From the NCBI GenBank assembly GCA_038093515.1, contig JBBPSI010000275.1:1-30252 (forward strand): a stretch of 30,252 nt of DNA, in the 5' to 3' direction. The position numbers were made by a program, and so were the translations under genes. Below the pieces are notes generated by a model. That model was not told where the DNA came from and did no database searches. It saw only the letters and a program-made list of their open reading frames with translations. Positions 20,573-30,252 of the stretch are shown here, in pieces (within the stretch, counting starts at the first letter, position 1; the number at the start of each line of letters is the position of its first letter). Origin of the DNA: Butyriboletus loyo. Its lineage: Eukaryota > Basidiomycota > Agaricomycetes > Boletales > Boletaceae.

Positions 20573-20596
20573 ATGTATATATATATATATATACAT
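20573..20596. repeat. Palindromic TA dinucleotide repeat
   Basis: Nine TA units are flanked by ATG and CAT, so the whole 24-bp element is its own reverse complement and could form a cruciform. Confidence 0.9.
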
Positions 20597-20650
20597 CACG
20601 AACGTTGCCCTCTTTCAAACTTGATTCATATTCATCGTTGGCGTCCGGCC

Positions 20651-20698
20651 GACTCCGACTCCGACTCTGACTCTGACTCTGACTCTGACTCTGACTCT
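20651..20698. repeat. GACTCT hexamer array
   Basis: Eight exact six-base units occur: two GACTCC followed by six GACTCT. Confidence 0.95.
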
Positions 20699-20752
20699 GG
20701 CACTGGCGCTGGCACTTGGACCGATGGATCCAGCGAGCGAAAATGGAACCAT

Positions 20753-20855
20753 TGAATCCTGAATCCTGAATCCTGAATCCTGAACTCTGAACGTTTGAAC
20801 TCTGAACTCTGAACTCTGGATCCTGAACGCTGAACGTTGAACGTCGAACTTCTGA
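20753..20855. repeat. TGAATCC/TGAACTC heptamer array
   Basis: Four perfect TGAATCC units are followed by TGAACTC and TGAACGT variants of seven to eight bases. Confidence 0.9.
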
Positions 20856-20946
20856 ACCAACGCTGAGCGCTCAGCGGGCACCTTCGCGCCGTAGCCTAGT
20901 GCGCATCCAGAAACCCCAAAGTTGAGACCTCCCCCCCTCCCCCCCC

Positions 20947-21000
20947 AGAAATAGAAATAGAAATAGAAATAGAAATAGAAATAGATAAAGATAAAGATAA
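20947..21000. repeat. AGAAAT/AGATAA hexamer array
   Basis: Six AGAAAT units are followed by three AGATAA units, all in register (54 bp). A C-run precedes the array, and A- and G-runs follow it to about 21027. Confidence 0.95.
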
Positions 21001-21143
21001 ACCAAAAAAAAAAAAAAGGGGGGGGAACGACGCACATCCCCGTCCGTACTAGTCCAGGTCCATGTCCATGTCCAGGTCCGGTCTACCAGAACTATATCTA
21101 TATCTATATCAATTGTTTTTTTTTGAATAAAAAAAAGAAATTC

Positions 21144-21180
21144 CGATACGATACGATACGATACGATACGATACGATACG
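21144..21180. repeat. CGATA pentamer array
   Basis: Seven perfect CGATA units plus CG. Confidence 0.95.
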
Positions 21181-21222
21181 TCGTCGATGCGAACAACGAT
21201 AGCATCAAATACCGCACGAGTC

Positions 21223-21243
21223 CGACGTCCGACGTCCGACGTC
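21223..21243. repeat. CGACGTC heptamer array
   Basis: Three perfect seven-base units, each containing the palindrome GACGTC. Confidence 0.9.
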
Positions 21244-21281
21244 TGACCCGAGACCCTCGCGAGTATGTACTCGCTAGTAAC

Positions 21282-21400
21282 ACTAGTGACTAATGACTAG
21301 TGACTGGTGAATGGTGACTAACGACTGGTGACTGGTGACTAACGACTGGTGACTAACGACTGGTGAATGGTGAATGGTGAATGGTGAATGGTGACTAACC
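21282..21400. repeat. ACTNNNG heptamer minisatellite, 17 units
   Basis: Exactly 119 bp reads as 17 in-register heptamers: ACTAGTG, ACTAATG, ACTGGTG, ACTAACG and AATGGTG variants. There is a run of four AATGGTG units near the end. No unit is out of phase. Confidence 0.95.
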
Positions 21401-21504
21401 CCGTTTCTGATAGCGTTCGAACTTCCGCGTCCTAGCAGGCATCGCTCGTTCGACGCTACTTGGAGCTACTTGCGTGCGACCTAGGTACTCAGCCCAGCTA
21501 GACC

Positions 21505-21575
21505 TACGAAGCGACGAAGCGACCAGCAACGAAACGACGAAACGACGAAACGACCAACGACGAGAAATCGAAACC
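21505..21575. repeat. CGAAACGA-type octamer array
   Basis: Imperfect CGACGAAG/CGAAACGA units, with about three perfect eight-base copies in the middle. Confidence 0.8.
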
Positions 21576-22351
21576 GTTCGTACCCAAAAAAAAAAAGGTA
21601 CATACGTCCTCATCATAGAATCGAAGCCACGAAAGCGAAACGTACGCAAGGTACTCCGAGTCAAGTCGAGCGCGTGACGTGACGATACCGATATACATAC
21701 AGTAGCCTACTATATCATGAATCATGATACACGGCTCATAGCTCATGACGCATGAGGTAACGAATAATGCACGAACGCTACGCATTCTGTTACCTAAACC
21801 TAATGAAGATCAAGGTTTTCTTTCCGTTGGTCACACCCGTATACGGTATGCATTTACGAGCTAGTCTACTGTAGTATAGATAGGCTGAAAGAAGACGAGA
21901 AGGGGAAGCGAAGAACCCGATCGTTTCTTGCCAAGGGGGGATTCATTGTCACATCCCGTCGTGGCTTCGATACCATTGACAAAAGTTCCCATGGTGTTTT
22001 TAATTCTGCTTCCGTTTGACGTACAGGAATTCGAGCTAGTGCGCCCCCTCGAAATGTACCGCCGACGATTGCCATGTCATGCATCATGTATATTTGAGAG
22101 CGATATGCGTACGAATAGATTAAAAACATGAGAGCAAAAGAGTAGAGCAATGTGAGACGTATACATAGATGTGAAGCTCATCCATCATGTGCAAAGTCGT
22201 CGTGGCGCGATGTAGATGCAATTGTAAATGTAGATGGAGATGTCATGGTCAGTCATGTATCATGCAGGGACGGTCGCGAGCGAGGAGAGAGAGAGAGAGA
22301 GAAGATCAGAAGCACAAGACGGACAGCAACTGAGATGGAAACGTCAAACGA

Positions 22352-24193
22352 CTACCCTCTTGACGGATACCCCTGTCCGTGGCGTTTTTCCCTCTCCCTC
22401 TCCCTCTCGCGTCCGCTTCCACCCATGGCGCGGTGATATCGATCCCGATCGCGGTCACGCGCGGTGCAACCCGAATTCGACGTAAACGCGGGACGTAACG
22501 TCGTCGAGACCCTCGAATCCGTGCACGAAATCGCATACACCGGGATCGAGGCTCTGTAGATGCATTCCGACGTTTGACTGTGGCCATGTGTTTGACCATG
22601 CCCATGTGATGAGTGTCCGTGTGAAAGCGACTGTGGCGGCTGACGTCCCTGCTGATCCTGGTGTGGATGCGTGTTAGAGTTGGTGTGCGCATGTCGTGAG
22701 CCATGTTCATATCCAGATGCATTTGCCGGTCCACGGGCCGGAGACACCGAACGAGACCATACCGAGTCATCGCTGGAAGAGGAACCCTTGATGGACATGG
22801 GGTGTGATGGTGGAGGTGGGGCGTGAGGGCCGTCGCGTACGACGCCACGCATGCCCTGGTCAGCGTCGACATCGCCCCGGGGGCCGACGTCGCGGTTGTG
22901 GACGTCGACGTCCATGGGATATCCATCGGTCTCCTCGTCCGAATAGCCTTCCTCGTCTGAATTGCCGTCACTCATGCTCGAATTTGTGGCGGGGGGTGAC
23001 ATGAGGACATGGTGGTGAGGGAGATGATGGGGATGATAACCCCCACTTGGTCCGACGTCCGGATCGAGAAGACGGAGAGGGGCACTTCGAGAATGATTCC
23101 GCCAATGGCGTCGCATGTTTGAGTTGACGTTGAATTCGCGCCCACAGCCTGGAAATGGACACCGATACGCTATCGGGCAATGTTATCAGTTACACACGAC
23201 GGCGAATTAGGAAGAGAGGTGATGACGCCAAGGAAGTAGAAGGGCCAGCGCAAAAAGGGATAGTGCGAGGGTGGGACTAAAGCGACGGACACGTTGCGTG
23301 ATTAAAAAAAGCGCCACGTACGTTTGGCCCCCGTGTGGGTGTTTACGTGAATCTTCATACTACTCGGCCGGTTGAAACGTTTTCCGCAGTGTGGACACTG
23401 ATGCTTCTTGCCCCTCCCTTCCCCCTGAAGGGCGGCGCCGGGGATCTCTGATCCCAAATGAACGCGCCGACCATCGGTGGTGATGAGGGCAGAAGCGGTG
23501 GAGATGGGATGGTCCGATACGGGAAAGGAGAGGATCGCCGAGGTGGGAGAGCGGAGATGGGCAAGATCGGCTTCACGTGGGATCGACGGGGCGAGTCGGT
23601 CTCTGGCGTGATGGCGGTCCCTGGTATCTGGGAGGATCTCGCGGACTGCGCGGGGAGGCCGGTGGCGTGCATGGCGTGGTTCTAAAGGGGCCATCGCGAC
23701 GCGAAAGACGGGAGCAGAGCCGTGCATGCCTGGGTGGGATGGAGTTGTGGCGGAGGATGCTCTAGGACGGAGGGTGGTGCTGGTGGCGACATGTTCGAGG
23801 GAGGCGGTGATTGGGTCTGCGCGGAGGACGTTGAAGGAGCAGGCGGGTGTGTTTGAGGAGGGGGGCATGAGGTGGGGACGGGTGGCGGAGTCTGAGGACG
23901 AGCTGGAGGGAGGGGGAGATGGAGGAGGGTGATGGAGATGGAAGCGTGGGGGAAGCTTGTGGTCGGGAGAGAGGGTGTTGGAAGTGGGTATAGAGCGGGG
24001 ATGATGGGGATGCTCACCTGGGGGGGAGATGTGGGAGCGGGGTGTTTCGTGATTGCGATACGAGGATTGCCCTGGATGGACATCTCTAGATCCGGAATGC
24101 CCCTGTGAGGCGGTGAGTGGGCGGAGGGAGGGCGGTGGGCTTACCTGGAAAGATATCTCTGATGCTGGGGAGGGGGACGGGGGGACGTGCCAT
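22352..24193 (-). CDS. C2H2 zinc-finger protein, two fingers
   Basis: I model four exons: 24193-24145, 24085-24018, 23955-23322 and 23169-22352 (522 codons before the stop). Exon 1 reads MARPPVPLPSIRDIFP and joins to give LPSIRDIFPEM, a start typical of basidiomycete C2H2 proteins. A proline/serine-rich middle follows. The fingers span the last intron: HQCPHCGKRFNRPSSMKIHVNTH, then TGAKPYRCPFPGCGREFNVNSNMRRHWRNH. The linker TGAKPY is restored by that splice. Both fingers have all four zinc ligands. The tail is rich in Asp/Glu, His/Gly and finally Arg/Glu-Arg (GA-rich DNA near 22290-22390). It is presumably a nuclear DNA-binding transcription factor with unknown targets. The 5' exons are less certain than the finger exons. 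An alternative would run a longer open frame upstream to 24696, but that lacks a sensible start and crosses the TATA box. Confidence 0.75.
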
Positions 24194-24234
24194 TGGGATT
24201 GGAGGAAGAGAGGGAAAAGGGCGAGGGAGGGGCG

Positions 24235-24243
24235 TATATATAT
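24235..24243 (-). promoter_or_regulatory. TATA box of the zinc-finger gene
   Basis: On the minus strand TATATATAC lies about 42 bp before ATG 24193. This supports the start choice and excludes the longer upstream frame. Confidence 0.5.
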
Positions 24244-26532
24244 GACCAGGAGGATCGCTGCAAAGAGACGGGGACTAATCGAAGACCCGAGCGAGCGGTG
24301 ATTCGTCCGACCGATCCCCGGCAAGGAAGGGCAAATCCTGGGCTTCGCGGCTTGGGCACTGTGGAAAAAATAAAATAAACCAAAAGAAAACAAAATAAAT
24401 CCGTCTCTCACGCCCAGTAGGCGGATTAGCGGTGGACGCGTCCAACTCCGCGACCAGCCGCATCGGTTATTTGCGCAACCTTTCCGTAAGTGGCCTGTGT
24501 TGATCTTTTTCCGGATTCGTGCATCTGACCTTATCCGCCGATCTTCTCGTCCCCCCTCAGCTTTGGGGCAGATCCATCCCGAATCCGGTCGTCGCTCCGT
24601 GGACATAAGCCTCGACAGGGGGGCGAATCCCACTTGGCATACCCAAACAGCTTCCGCACCCCCTCCACCGCTCCGCACGGACATTTCGTCAACCACTCCT
24701 CCGCCGCCCTCTCACCGGCCAACCCACGCCCGTACCTTTTGGGATTTGCGCTCGGCCCGTTTTGGATCGCCGTCTCGTGCTTGCCCGTGATCGGTGTCTA
24801 TACCCATATATGGACTTGTGGGAACGGAAGCCCAGATCAAGATCGACACGAGAATCGTCCGTGGGATCCGTGCCGCCCGTCGAAAACGAGGCACCCAACT
24901 CGGGAAAGCGACCCCCCCACGGTAATGAACAAGATGCCTCCCTGTCCCAACTTGGTTCGCTCCCTCTTCGGTCTCCTCCCTCCGATCATCCCGTCGGATC
25001 GTCGGCATGCTCTTTGACTCCCATCCACACTCTCTCCTTTTCGGCTCCGTCTCATCCTCGCCCACTCTCTTGTCATACGCGCCCCGCGCAGCATCCATCC
25101 CCCCCCCTCCCTCTCTTCTTTTGCCCTCCGTACCCATCTCACCCCGACGTACGCGGCGCTGAGCTCGCTTGCCACTCTCCGCGGCCCAACGACGCGAGCG
25201 ATTCGCGTTCGAAGCTTGGCCGAATCGGAATCCGCGACCCACACCGCACCTAGTGCACCCCGAGCTCAAGGTCCTTTTTTCGTTGAGGCGGTTTCGAGCG
25301 TGCGATCCGATGCGTTGATGCAAGTGATGTGCTGCAGGATGCGGTGTCGATATAAGTATGGAGTCGGGCGTATCACGGCGCCGTATCGTTGCCGACCGTG
25401 TGGGTCGTTGGAACACACCGGCATCAGTCTCGGTGCTCACACCGTACACCTTTTTCTGTTTTCTTTTTTTTTGGGTCCCTCCCTCCCTCCCTCTCTTTTT
25501 TAACTTTTATTTCCGGGATCGTCGGCGTGACATGCTGACGATGACAGGGAAAACGATCGAGAACGAGTTGACGTGACCGATATGACAATTACATAGGACA
25601 GATGACATGTGGCGTTGCACTCATCCGATTCTGACGTTGGCGCTCGTCGGCACTGCACTGGGAGACCTTGCCAAAAATACACACAAAGCGACCGACGTGA
25701 ACGCTGAGCCTATCCACGACAATGACCCTCCAAATCTGCTTTCGGACGCCCTCCCGACATGCCTCACCATGACGCTTGGATCCGGACGACGAATCGAGCG
25801 GGGTTGGGGTTGGCGCTATACGATGCGCGCCCTACATCGTTGCATCGTTGCACCATGGTATCGTGGTATCGTCGCATCGCGGCATCGTGTATTCATGTAT
25901 CATACCATCAACGCCATCATGCACCCACACACCACGCACCACGCACCACACACCATACACCACAATCACCTCCACCTCCACCTCCACCTCGGCAAATGCC
26001 GCTCGTTTTCGGATGAGAGACCGGAGATCGGATATATGAGACCAAGTCGAAAACGGTGAGTCATCAAATCGTTTGTTGTTGTTGTTGTTTTGGATGGCGG
26101 CGGCGGCCATGGCATGATGGCATGATGGCATGATGAAAAAAAAAAAAAAAAGAAGATTCAGAAGAACAGGAAATGAAGATGAAAATGAAATAAAGTGAAG
26201 ACGGTGGAGATGCTGACGATATCGTGATGTGACATTGACGGACTGCGTTTGTTTGTTCGACGATGGTCGGTCACATCATGGCGCGCGCCGTATGTGCGAT
26301 CATGATTGGACAAGGGCTGTGAGCGGGTATGGTATGTACACGTGGTCAGACTTGGCCGCGTCACACGTACGCCTGATTGACAGGGAGTCTCTTGCCTTTT
26401 TGGGGGCCATTCATAGTCGGTGTTTGCCGCAGAGACTGAACGACGATTTATACAATTACAGTACCAGCGTGTGCAGTGAACGGTAATACAGTGCAACGAA
26501 AATAATAATCATAAAAAAAAACAACCATCGAG
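24244..26532. other. Long intergenic region with no supported gene
   Basis: GC-rich from 24500 to 25450. A frame at 24634-25017 (+) contains a short hydrophobic stretch, PYLLGFALGPFWIAVSCLPVIG. It might belong to a small membrane protein, but I could not extend it into a gene. Another frame at 25607 (+) starts with a signal-like MWRCTHPILTLALVG. Low-complexity arrays lie at 25920-26160. Confidence 0.4.
25926..26150. repeat. Cluster of short simple repeats
   Basis: This includes CACCACG/CACCACA units (about 25930-25965), CACCTC hexamers (about 25968-25990), a GTT run (about 26072-26090), three GGCATGAT octamers (about 26112-26135) and a poly-A run (about 26136-26150). Confidence 0.8.
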
Positions 26533-27880
26533 TCAAGTGCCCCATACTCCCTCCACATCGACCTCCCGTGGACCTGGGCGTTCCTGCCTCGGCCCGTGCG
26601 CTATCCCCAACCCGTGTGGTTGCGCCGTCGGTGAGGGCTGTCGATGCACCTCCTGCCGAGCGGCATCGGGTCGTTGGGCGGGAGTGACACGTTCAGCGTC
26701 GTCTGGAGGCAACGCGATCCGACCTCGTCGATGCGAAAGTTGATCATAGACGAGCGCTGATATCAGTGCCAGCGGGTGGAGCGCCGTAAACAACACCACC
26801 GTGATCTATGCGCGAGATATCTCAGCCACGAGCGAGAAAAAAAAAAACCGACACGCACAAAGACGGGCGCTGGTTTCGGCGATGCGGTCCAGATACTGAT
26901 ACAGATCCACGTAGAGGCGATGGCCCAGATAAAGTCGCGACGGAAGAGGATGACGACAAGGCCGAGGACGTTCACGGCCATGACGACGGCAAACCCGGGC
27001 CAGGGATGTCGAACGTAGTCCTCAGGGTGCTCGGGGGCGTATGAGAGACCGAGTGTGATGCTGTGTCAAGAAAGCGGTAAAGGCAGGAACGTCAGCTGTG
27101 ATCGTCATAACCGGATGGAAAGACGTACAAGAGCGAGTAGGGAAACATGAGCGACAGAGGGAGGATCATAAAGAACCGGAGGGGGGCGTGGATCAGGGCC
27201 ATGTCAAATGGACGGCTATACGTCGGGCCATGATAGACGAGGAGGGCAACGTTGGAATACACGAGCAAGAGGACGATGATACCGAGGAGGATAGTCGAGA
27301 GGAGGAACATGCGCAAGACCTATGAGGGGAATCAGGCATACCCGCAAACACGCGGAGGATCTTCGGCCGTACCCACGCGATGGCCCAGAAAGCCATGGCC
27401 CAATTTGCAATCACCAAGGACAAGCCGACGGCTTGGACGAGGGCTTTCTGTGCACGACGTCAGCTCGGTGTGAAATCGACAGGGGCAGGATGCAAGTCAC
27501 CTTGGTGTCGGCGCTCCTAGTAAGTACGAGTAAGAAACAATAACCGACCTGGAGGAGGTAGATAAGGATGATATAGACGGAGAGCCAGGCTGGGTGGGGC
27601 GAGATCGAAGCAGGGTAGAGTCTGATGATGCCGACTGGACGATCATACCCGTCAGGGTCAGAGTCAAGCAGGAAAGGCTATACGCACAAATGGACGGTCC
27701 GACGATGGTAGAGCATACGAGCACGGTGGCGATGTTGACCAAGAGCGACAACGGGGTCAACACTTGGAGTCTATGGGGCGGGTCAGCGTACAGAACAGTG
27801 AGCGGGGAAAGGACAGACCTGACGAGGGAGAGAAAATCTTGCACGGCAGGGTCGGACATGTCGATGGTAAGGGACTCCAT
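26533..27880 (-). CDS. Multi-pass membrane protein, possibly DUF1774-like
   Basis: Seven exons splice in consistent phase to 339 codons: 27880-27819, 27770-27688, 27634-27501, 27447-27373, 27319-27129, 27060-26859 and 26805-26533. Hydrophobic segments are LTPLSLLVNIATVLVCSTIV, AWLSVYIILIYLLQVGYCFL, AVGLSLVIANWAMAFWAIAW, STILLGIIVLLLVYSNVALL, RFFMILPLSLMFPYSLF, VVMAVNVLGLVVILF, DFIWAIASTWICISIW and TVVLFTALHPLALISALV. That is about eight membrane spans, followed by a hydrophilic C-terminus rich in Arg, Pro and Gln. The pattern SADTKKALVQAVGLSLV...ANWAMAFWAIAW resembles fungal proteins of unknown function that I tentatively place in the DUF1774 group. No catalytic motif is visible. The first intron (48 bp) is in frame and stop-free, so retention would add 16 residues. 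ATG 27859 is an alternative start. Confidence 0.75.
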
Positions 27881-28000
27881 CTTGGACGACAAGAAACCAA
27901 GTCGCATCCGCTCGGTGACATCATCGTTAGGTTCATGTAAACACGTCCAAATAATCCCATCCAGGTCACGTGCACGGTCAAGACACGACCCCCACTGGCG
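27881..28000. promoter_or_regulatory. Compact divergent promoter
   Basis: Only 120 bp separate the start codons of the membrane-protein gene (minus, 27880) and the hypothetical gene (plus, 28001). No TATA element was seen. A CACGTG E-box-like hexamer occurs at about 27968. Both promoters must lie here or inside the opposite gene. Confidence 0.5.
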
Positions 28001-28945
28001 ATGGCGACGAAGCGCGCGTTCGTCCCCGCTGCGCTGCACGCCGAGCTCACAGAGTACACCAACCTCGTCCGCGTGTTACGCACGAGAAGGACGCTTGATC
28101 TCACTGCCCATATCCTCCAGCACGCCGCCCAACACAAGGGGAAGGAAAAGGAGAAAGATACCGACACTTGGACATCCTGGCCGCTCATCGACTGTCCTGT
28201 ACCAGAATGGTCGCTCGAAGACGAGATCCAGCAGTTGGGCGAAGCTGTTGTGCAGAAACAGGTACGAGCGGCGCGTGCACTGGACGACGGTGAGGTGGAC
28301 CGAACCACCGACCACGACGGGTTGGATCTCGACTCGGACTCGGATCTCGAAGGGCTGTCGCCCACCGCAGCAAAGCGCCTCGTCCTCTTCACAGGTTCTG
28401 TTCTCGTCCACATCTTGAACCTCATGGCGGATCAGAGACCCTCGGCCCCGGGGAGCATGCAGAACAGGCTTTGGGCGATGAACTGGGAGGACGTCATCAG
28501 TCTGCTTGCCGTCGGCGGTAGCGTCGACCCAACGTACGTTATTTTTCATCAGTCACCAGTGTCTCGCCATTTCTCATCTTGATGCGCAGCGTTGTCGCAC
28601 GTGCCGAAAAGCGACTCGAGCGCATATACGGACCTTCGTCCACGAAAGGTAAGCAGTCACACCGATCATCTTTCTGGCACGGCACCTCATTCACTGTACA
28701 GCCATGGAAAGGCTCGAATCGGTCGCCTCAGCCAAAGCGAGATTCTCAAATTTGGTAACCGCTCAGGAGGATCAATTACTTGCACCCCCTGTACTCCCCC
28801 CAACGCGTCGGAAGGACGCCCAAGGTAACCCTTACCCTGTTACATCTCCAACCAGCATCACCACATCCATGCAGGTCGTCAGTCCCACACAATTGGAGCC
28901 AAATCGCGCGCAGTCGTTGACACAGACACGGACGTGGACGCATGA
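28001..28945 (+). CDS. Hypothetical protein with acidic tracts
   Basis: Exons 28001-28533, 28590-28648, 28702-28824 and 28875-28945 give 261 codons. The second junction yields VDPTVVARAEKRLERIYG, a plausible helix. The N-terminal part (FVPAALHAELTEYTNLVRVLRTRRTLDLTAHILQH) looks helical. WPLIDCPVPEWSLEDEIQQLGEAV and SMQNRLWAMNWEDVISLLA look like conserved blocks of a basidiomycete family that I cannot name with confidence. A weak memory of RNA polymerase I factor-like proteins is not enough to assign one. An acidic DLDSDSDLEG segment follows residue 105, and the spliced end reads VVDTDTDVDA. If the last 50-bp intron is not removed, the frame instead ends at 29063 (317 codons). No membrane segment or signal peptide is seen, so the protein is probably intracellular. 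Confidence 0.6.
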
Positions 28946-29063
28946 TACGATACCTGACAAAAATCTCTCACCGTCACTGCATCTCACTTCCCATACAGTA
29001 CCCTTTAATAAACTACCCCTGCCTCTATTGCCCAGTGTTTCGGACATGACACTCGTTGCATGA

Positions 29064-30252
29064 CATACATGTCGCATTCACTACCCTATTTTCAGTCGGC
29101 CGACCGTCGCGGTGATATTCCATCGAGCGCATCATTGTGAACGGATTGCCTCGCGCTACGCACTGCGCTCTGCTCCATATCCATCGTTTTCTCCAGTGCT
29201 CTGTTGAGCAACGACAGGGGGGTGTTTGTATTGTTGCATCTCAGATTGTTATCTGATTCAGGGTCCCCTGGGTAGTACGCTGTCGAGATTGTGACAAACT
29301 ATGTCCTTGATCGGCACTTTTTAAAGTTACGGTCGCTTTCCTTCATCCGCAGTTACAGTATGAAATGAAGCGCACGTCGCATGTGTAACTGGGCCACCAA
29401 AATGGCCAGACCTGGACAAGTGCCTAGATTACATGACCAAACCTCGTCTATCTGACACTCGACCCCCACTTTGCATGCCATCACATCGCAATATTGTCGC
29501 TGCGAGCGCTGATGGGGCTAAACTTTATATTTTTTACCACGGGAATACCAACACTTGTTTACAAGAGCAGTCATTCCCGCCCTCTACAATGAAACAAGCG
29601 AAGGCTGTATACAATTGAATTGAAGCGGGTGCAATTGCGATGACACTATATATTCTACCTGTGATGGTTGATTCATGAGTCTATAAACGGACGGGTCGAA
29701 CAGGCAACACCGCACAACGCTAATAATAAGATACCGTACAGCGCCTAGCGTCCAGGAAAGCCCTGGCTGTGTACAAAAGGCCAATAAACGCCGTGCTACT
29801 ACGCTCCTGTCTCACCAGTGCATCAATCATCACCCGTTCTTGCGGCATGTTGTTATACAGGAACGAACCCTAGCTCCGTTCTTTAACTGAATGACCGGCA
29901 TCCCGAACGAACGTTAGCGGTCCATCTGGCTCAACCTGGTGGAAGCGTCAGTAAAGGAGTCGTTTCAAGCAAACGAGCCTGGCGTGCTGCCGCCCGCGCG
30001 TGTCTTGATGGACCAACATCATCCATCACACCCAAAAAGCCCCGTCGGTATCGGTATCGTCCGAAACCTTGGACGAGTGGGCATCACGGATGATGGATCA
30101 CTCGATCGTATGATGCATCTGCATCACGTTCCAACCAGTACCCGGGCCAGCGCCACACCGTCTTTCTTGTACAGGTATATAGCCATCGATTCGACTTGCC
30201 AAATGGACGTACGTATATCGTATACCCCGCACGCGAACGTGATGCATTGATG
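29064..30252. other. Downstream flank without supported gene
   Basis: Frames here are short and overlap on both strands. I recognise no domain, tRNA or repeat. Confidence 0.45.

Larger units (their letters stand above)
20155..22351. other. Convergent, repeat-dense intergenic region
   Basis: This lies between the 3' ends of the OPT gene (+) and the zinc-finger gene (-). It holds many simple repeats, listed separately, in about 20570-21575, plus smaller ones outside. I found no gene; long open frames here are made of repeat sequence. Confidence 0.7.

Noticed and set aside
21282..21400. Regular repeats considered as a CRISPR array
   Set aside because: Units are contiguous heptamers without spacers, and the genome is eukaryotic.
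22306..22971. 221-codon minus-strand frame overlapping the zinc-finger tail
   Set aside because: It is a different frame over the same low-complexity exon, with no finger motif and no splice connection.
24194..24696. Long upstream extension of the zinc-finger frame
   Set aside because: It would run through the TATA box, contains unlike sequence, and has no family-like start. The short-exon model fits better.
24712..25449. 245-codon minus-strand frame in the GC-rich gap
   Set aside because: Composition (Arg/Gly/Glu-rich) fits a chance frame in GC-rich DNA, and no domain or splice context supports it.
27497..28039. Single 180-codon minus-strand frame including the membrane protein start
   Set aside because: Its first 53 residues overlap the divergent gene and promoter and do not resemble the membrane protein. 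The start at 27880 fits better, with introns removed.

Overview
The window looks like nuclear DNA of a filamentous basidiomycete, most likely an Agaricomycete. The genes carry many short introns (about 42-225 bp, GT-AG apart from one GC-AG). The repertoire is also typical of mushroom-forming fungi: an F-box/LRR-type protein, a WD40 protein, a HET-domain protein, RNase H-like gene relics, a BCAS3 homologue, an OPT transporter and a C2H2 zinc-finger protein. No rRNA, tRNA, CRISPR array or intact transposon was seen. All exon models were built by hand from reading frame, splice sites and family motifs.

Layout. Bases 1-3000 hold a WD40 fragment that runs directly into an F-box-like gene lacking its own start. 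Bases 3711-5735 (minus) hold a two-exon HET-domain gene with an internally duplicated acidic tail. Bases 5948-7885 (minus) hold two decayed RNase H-like genes. Bases 8167-12486 (plus) hold a seven-exon BCAS3-family gene. Bases 13680-15920 hold a degenerate, intron-bearing copy of the middle of that same gene. Bases 16666-20154 (plus) hold a 15-exon oligopeptide (OPT) transporter of 737 codons. Bases 20155-22351 form a convergent intergenic region dense in microsatellites, several of them with a seven-base period. Bases 22352-24193 (minus) hold a four-exon C2H2 zinc-finger gene. Bases 24194-26532 have no supported gene. Bases 26533-27880 (minus) hold a seven-exon multi-pass membrane protein. 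This gene is divergent from a hypothetical gene starting at 28001 (plus), with only 120 bp between the start codons. The rest (29064-30252) shows nothing supportable.

The genes do not form an obvious pathway. The left part (about 1-16 kb) looks like a dynamic accessory region: chimeric junction, HET gene, pseudogenes and a decayed segmental duplication. The right part (16-29 kb) looks like ordinary housekeeping or transport genes separated by repeat-rich DNA. The most distinctive observations are the WD40/F-box junction, the decayed BCAS3 duplication, the heptamer repeat cluster, and the GC-AG intron and 15-nt microexon of the OPT gene. I did not find a convincing new multi-gene system.
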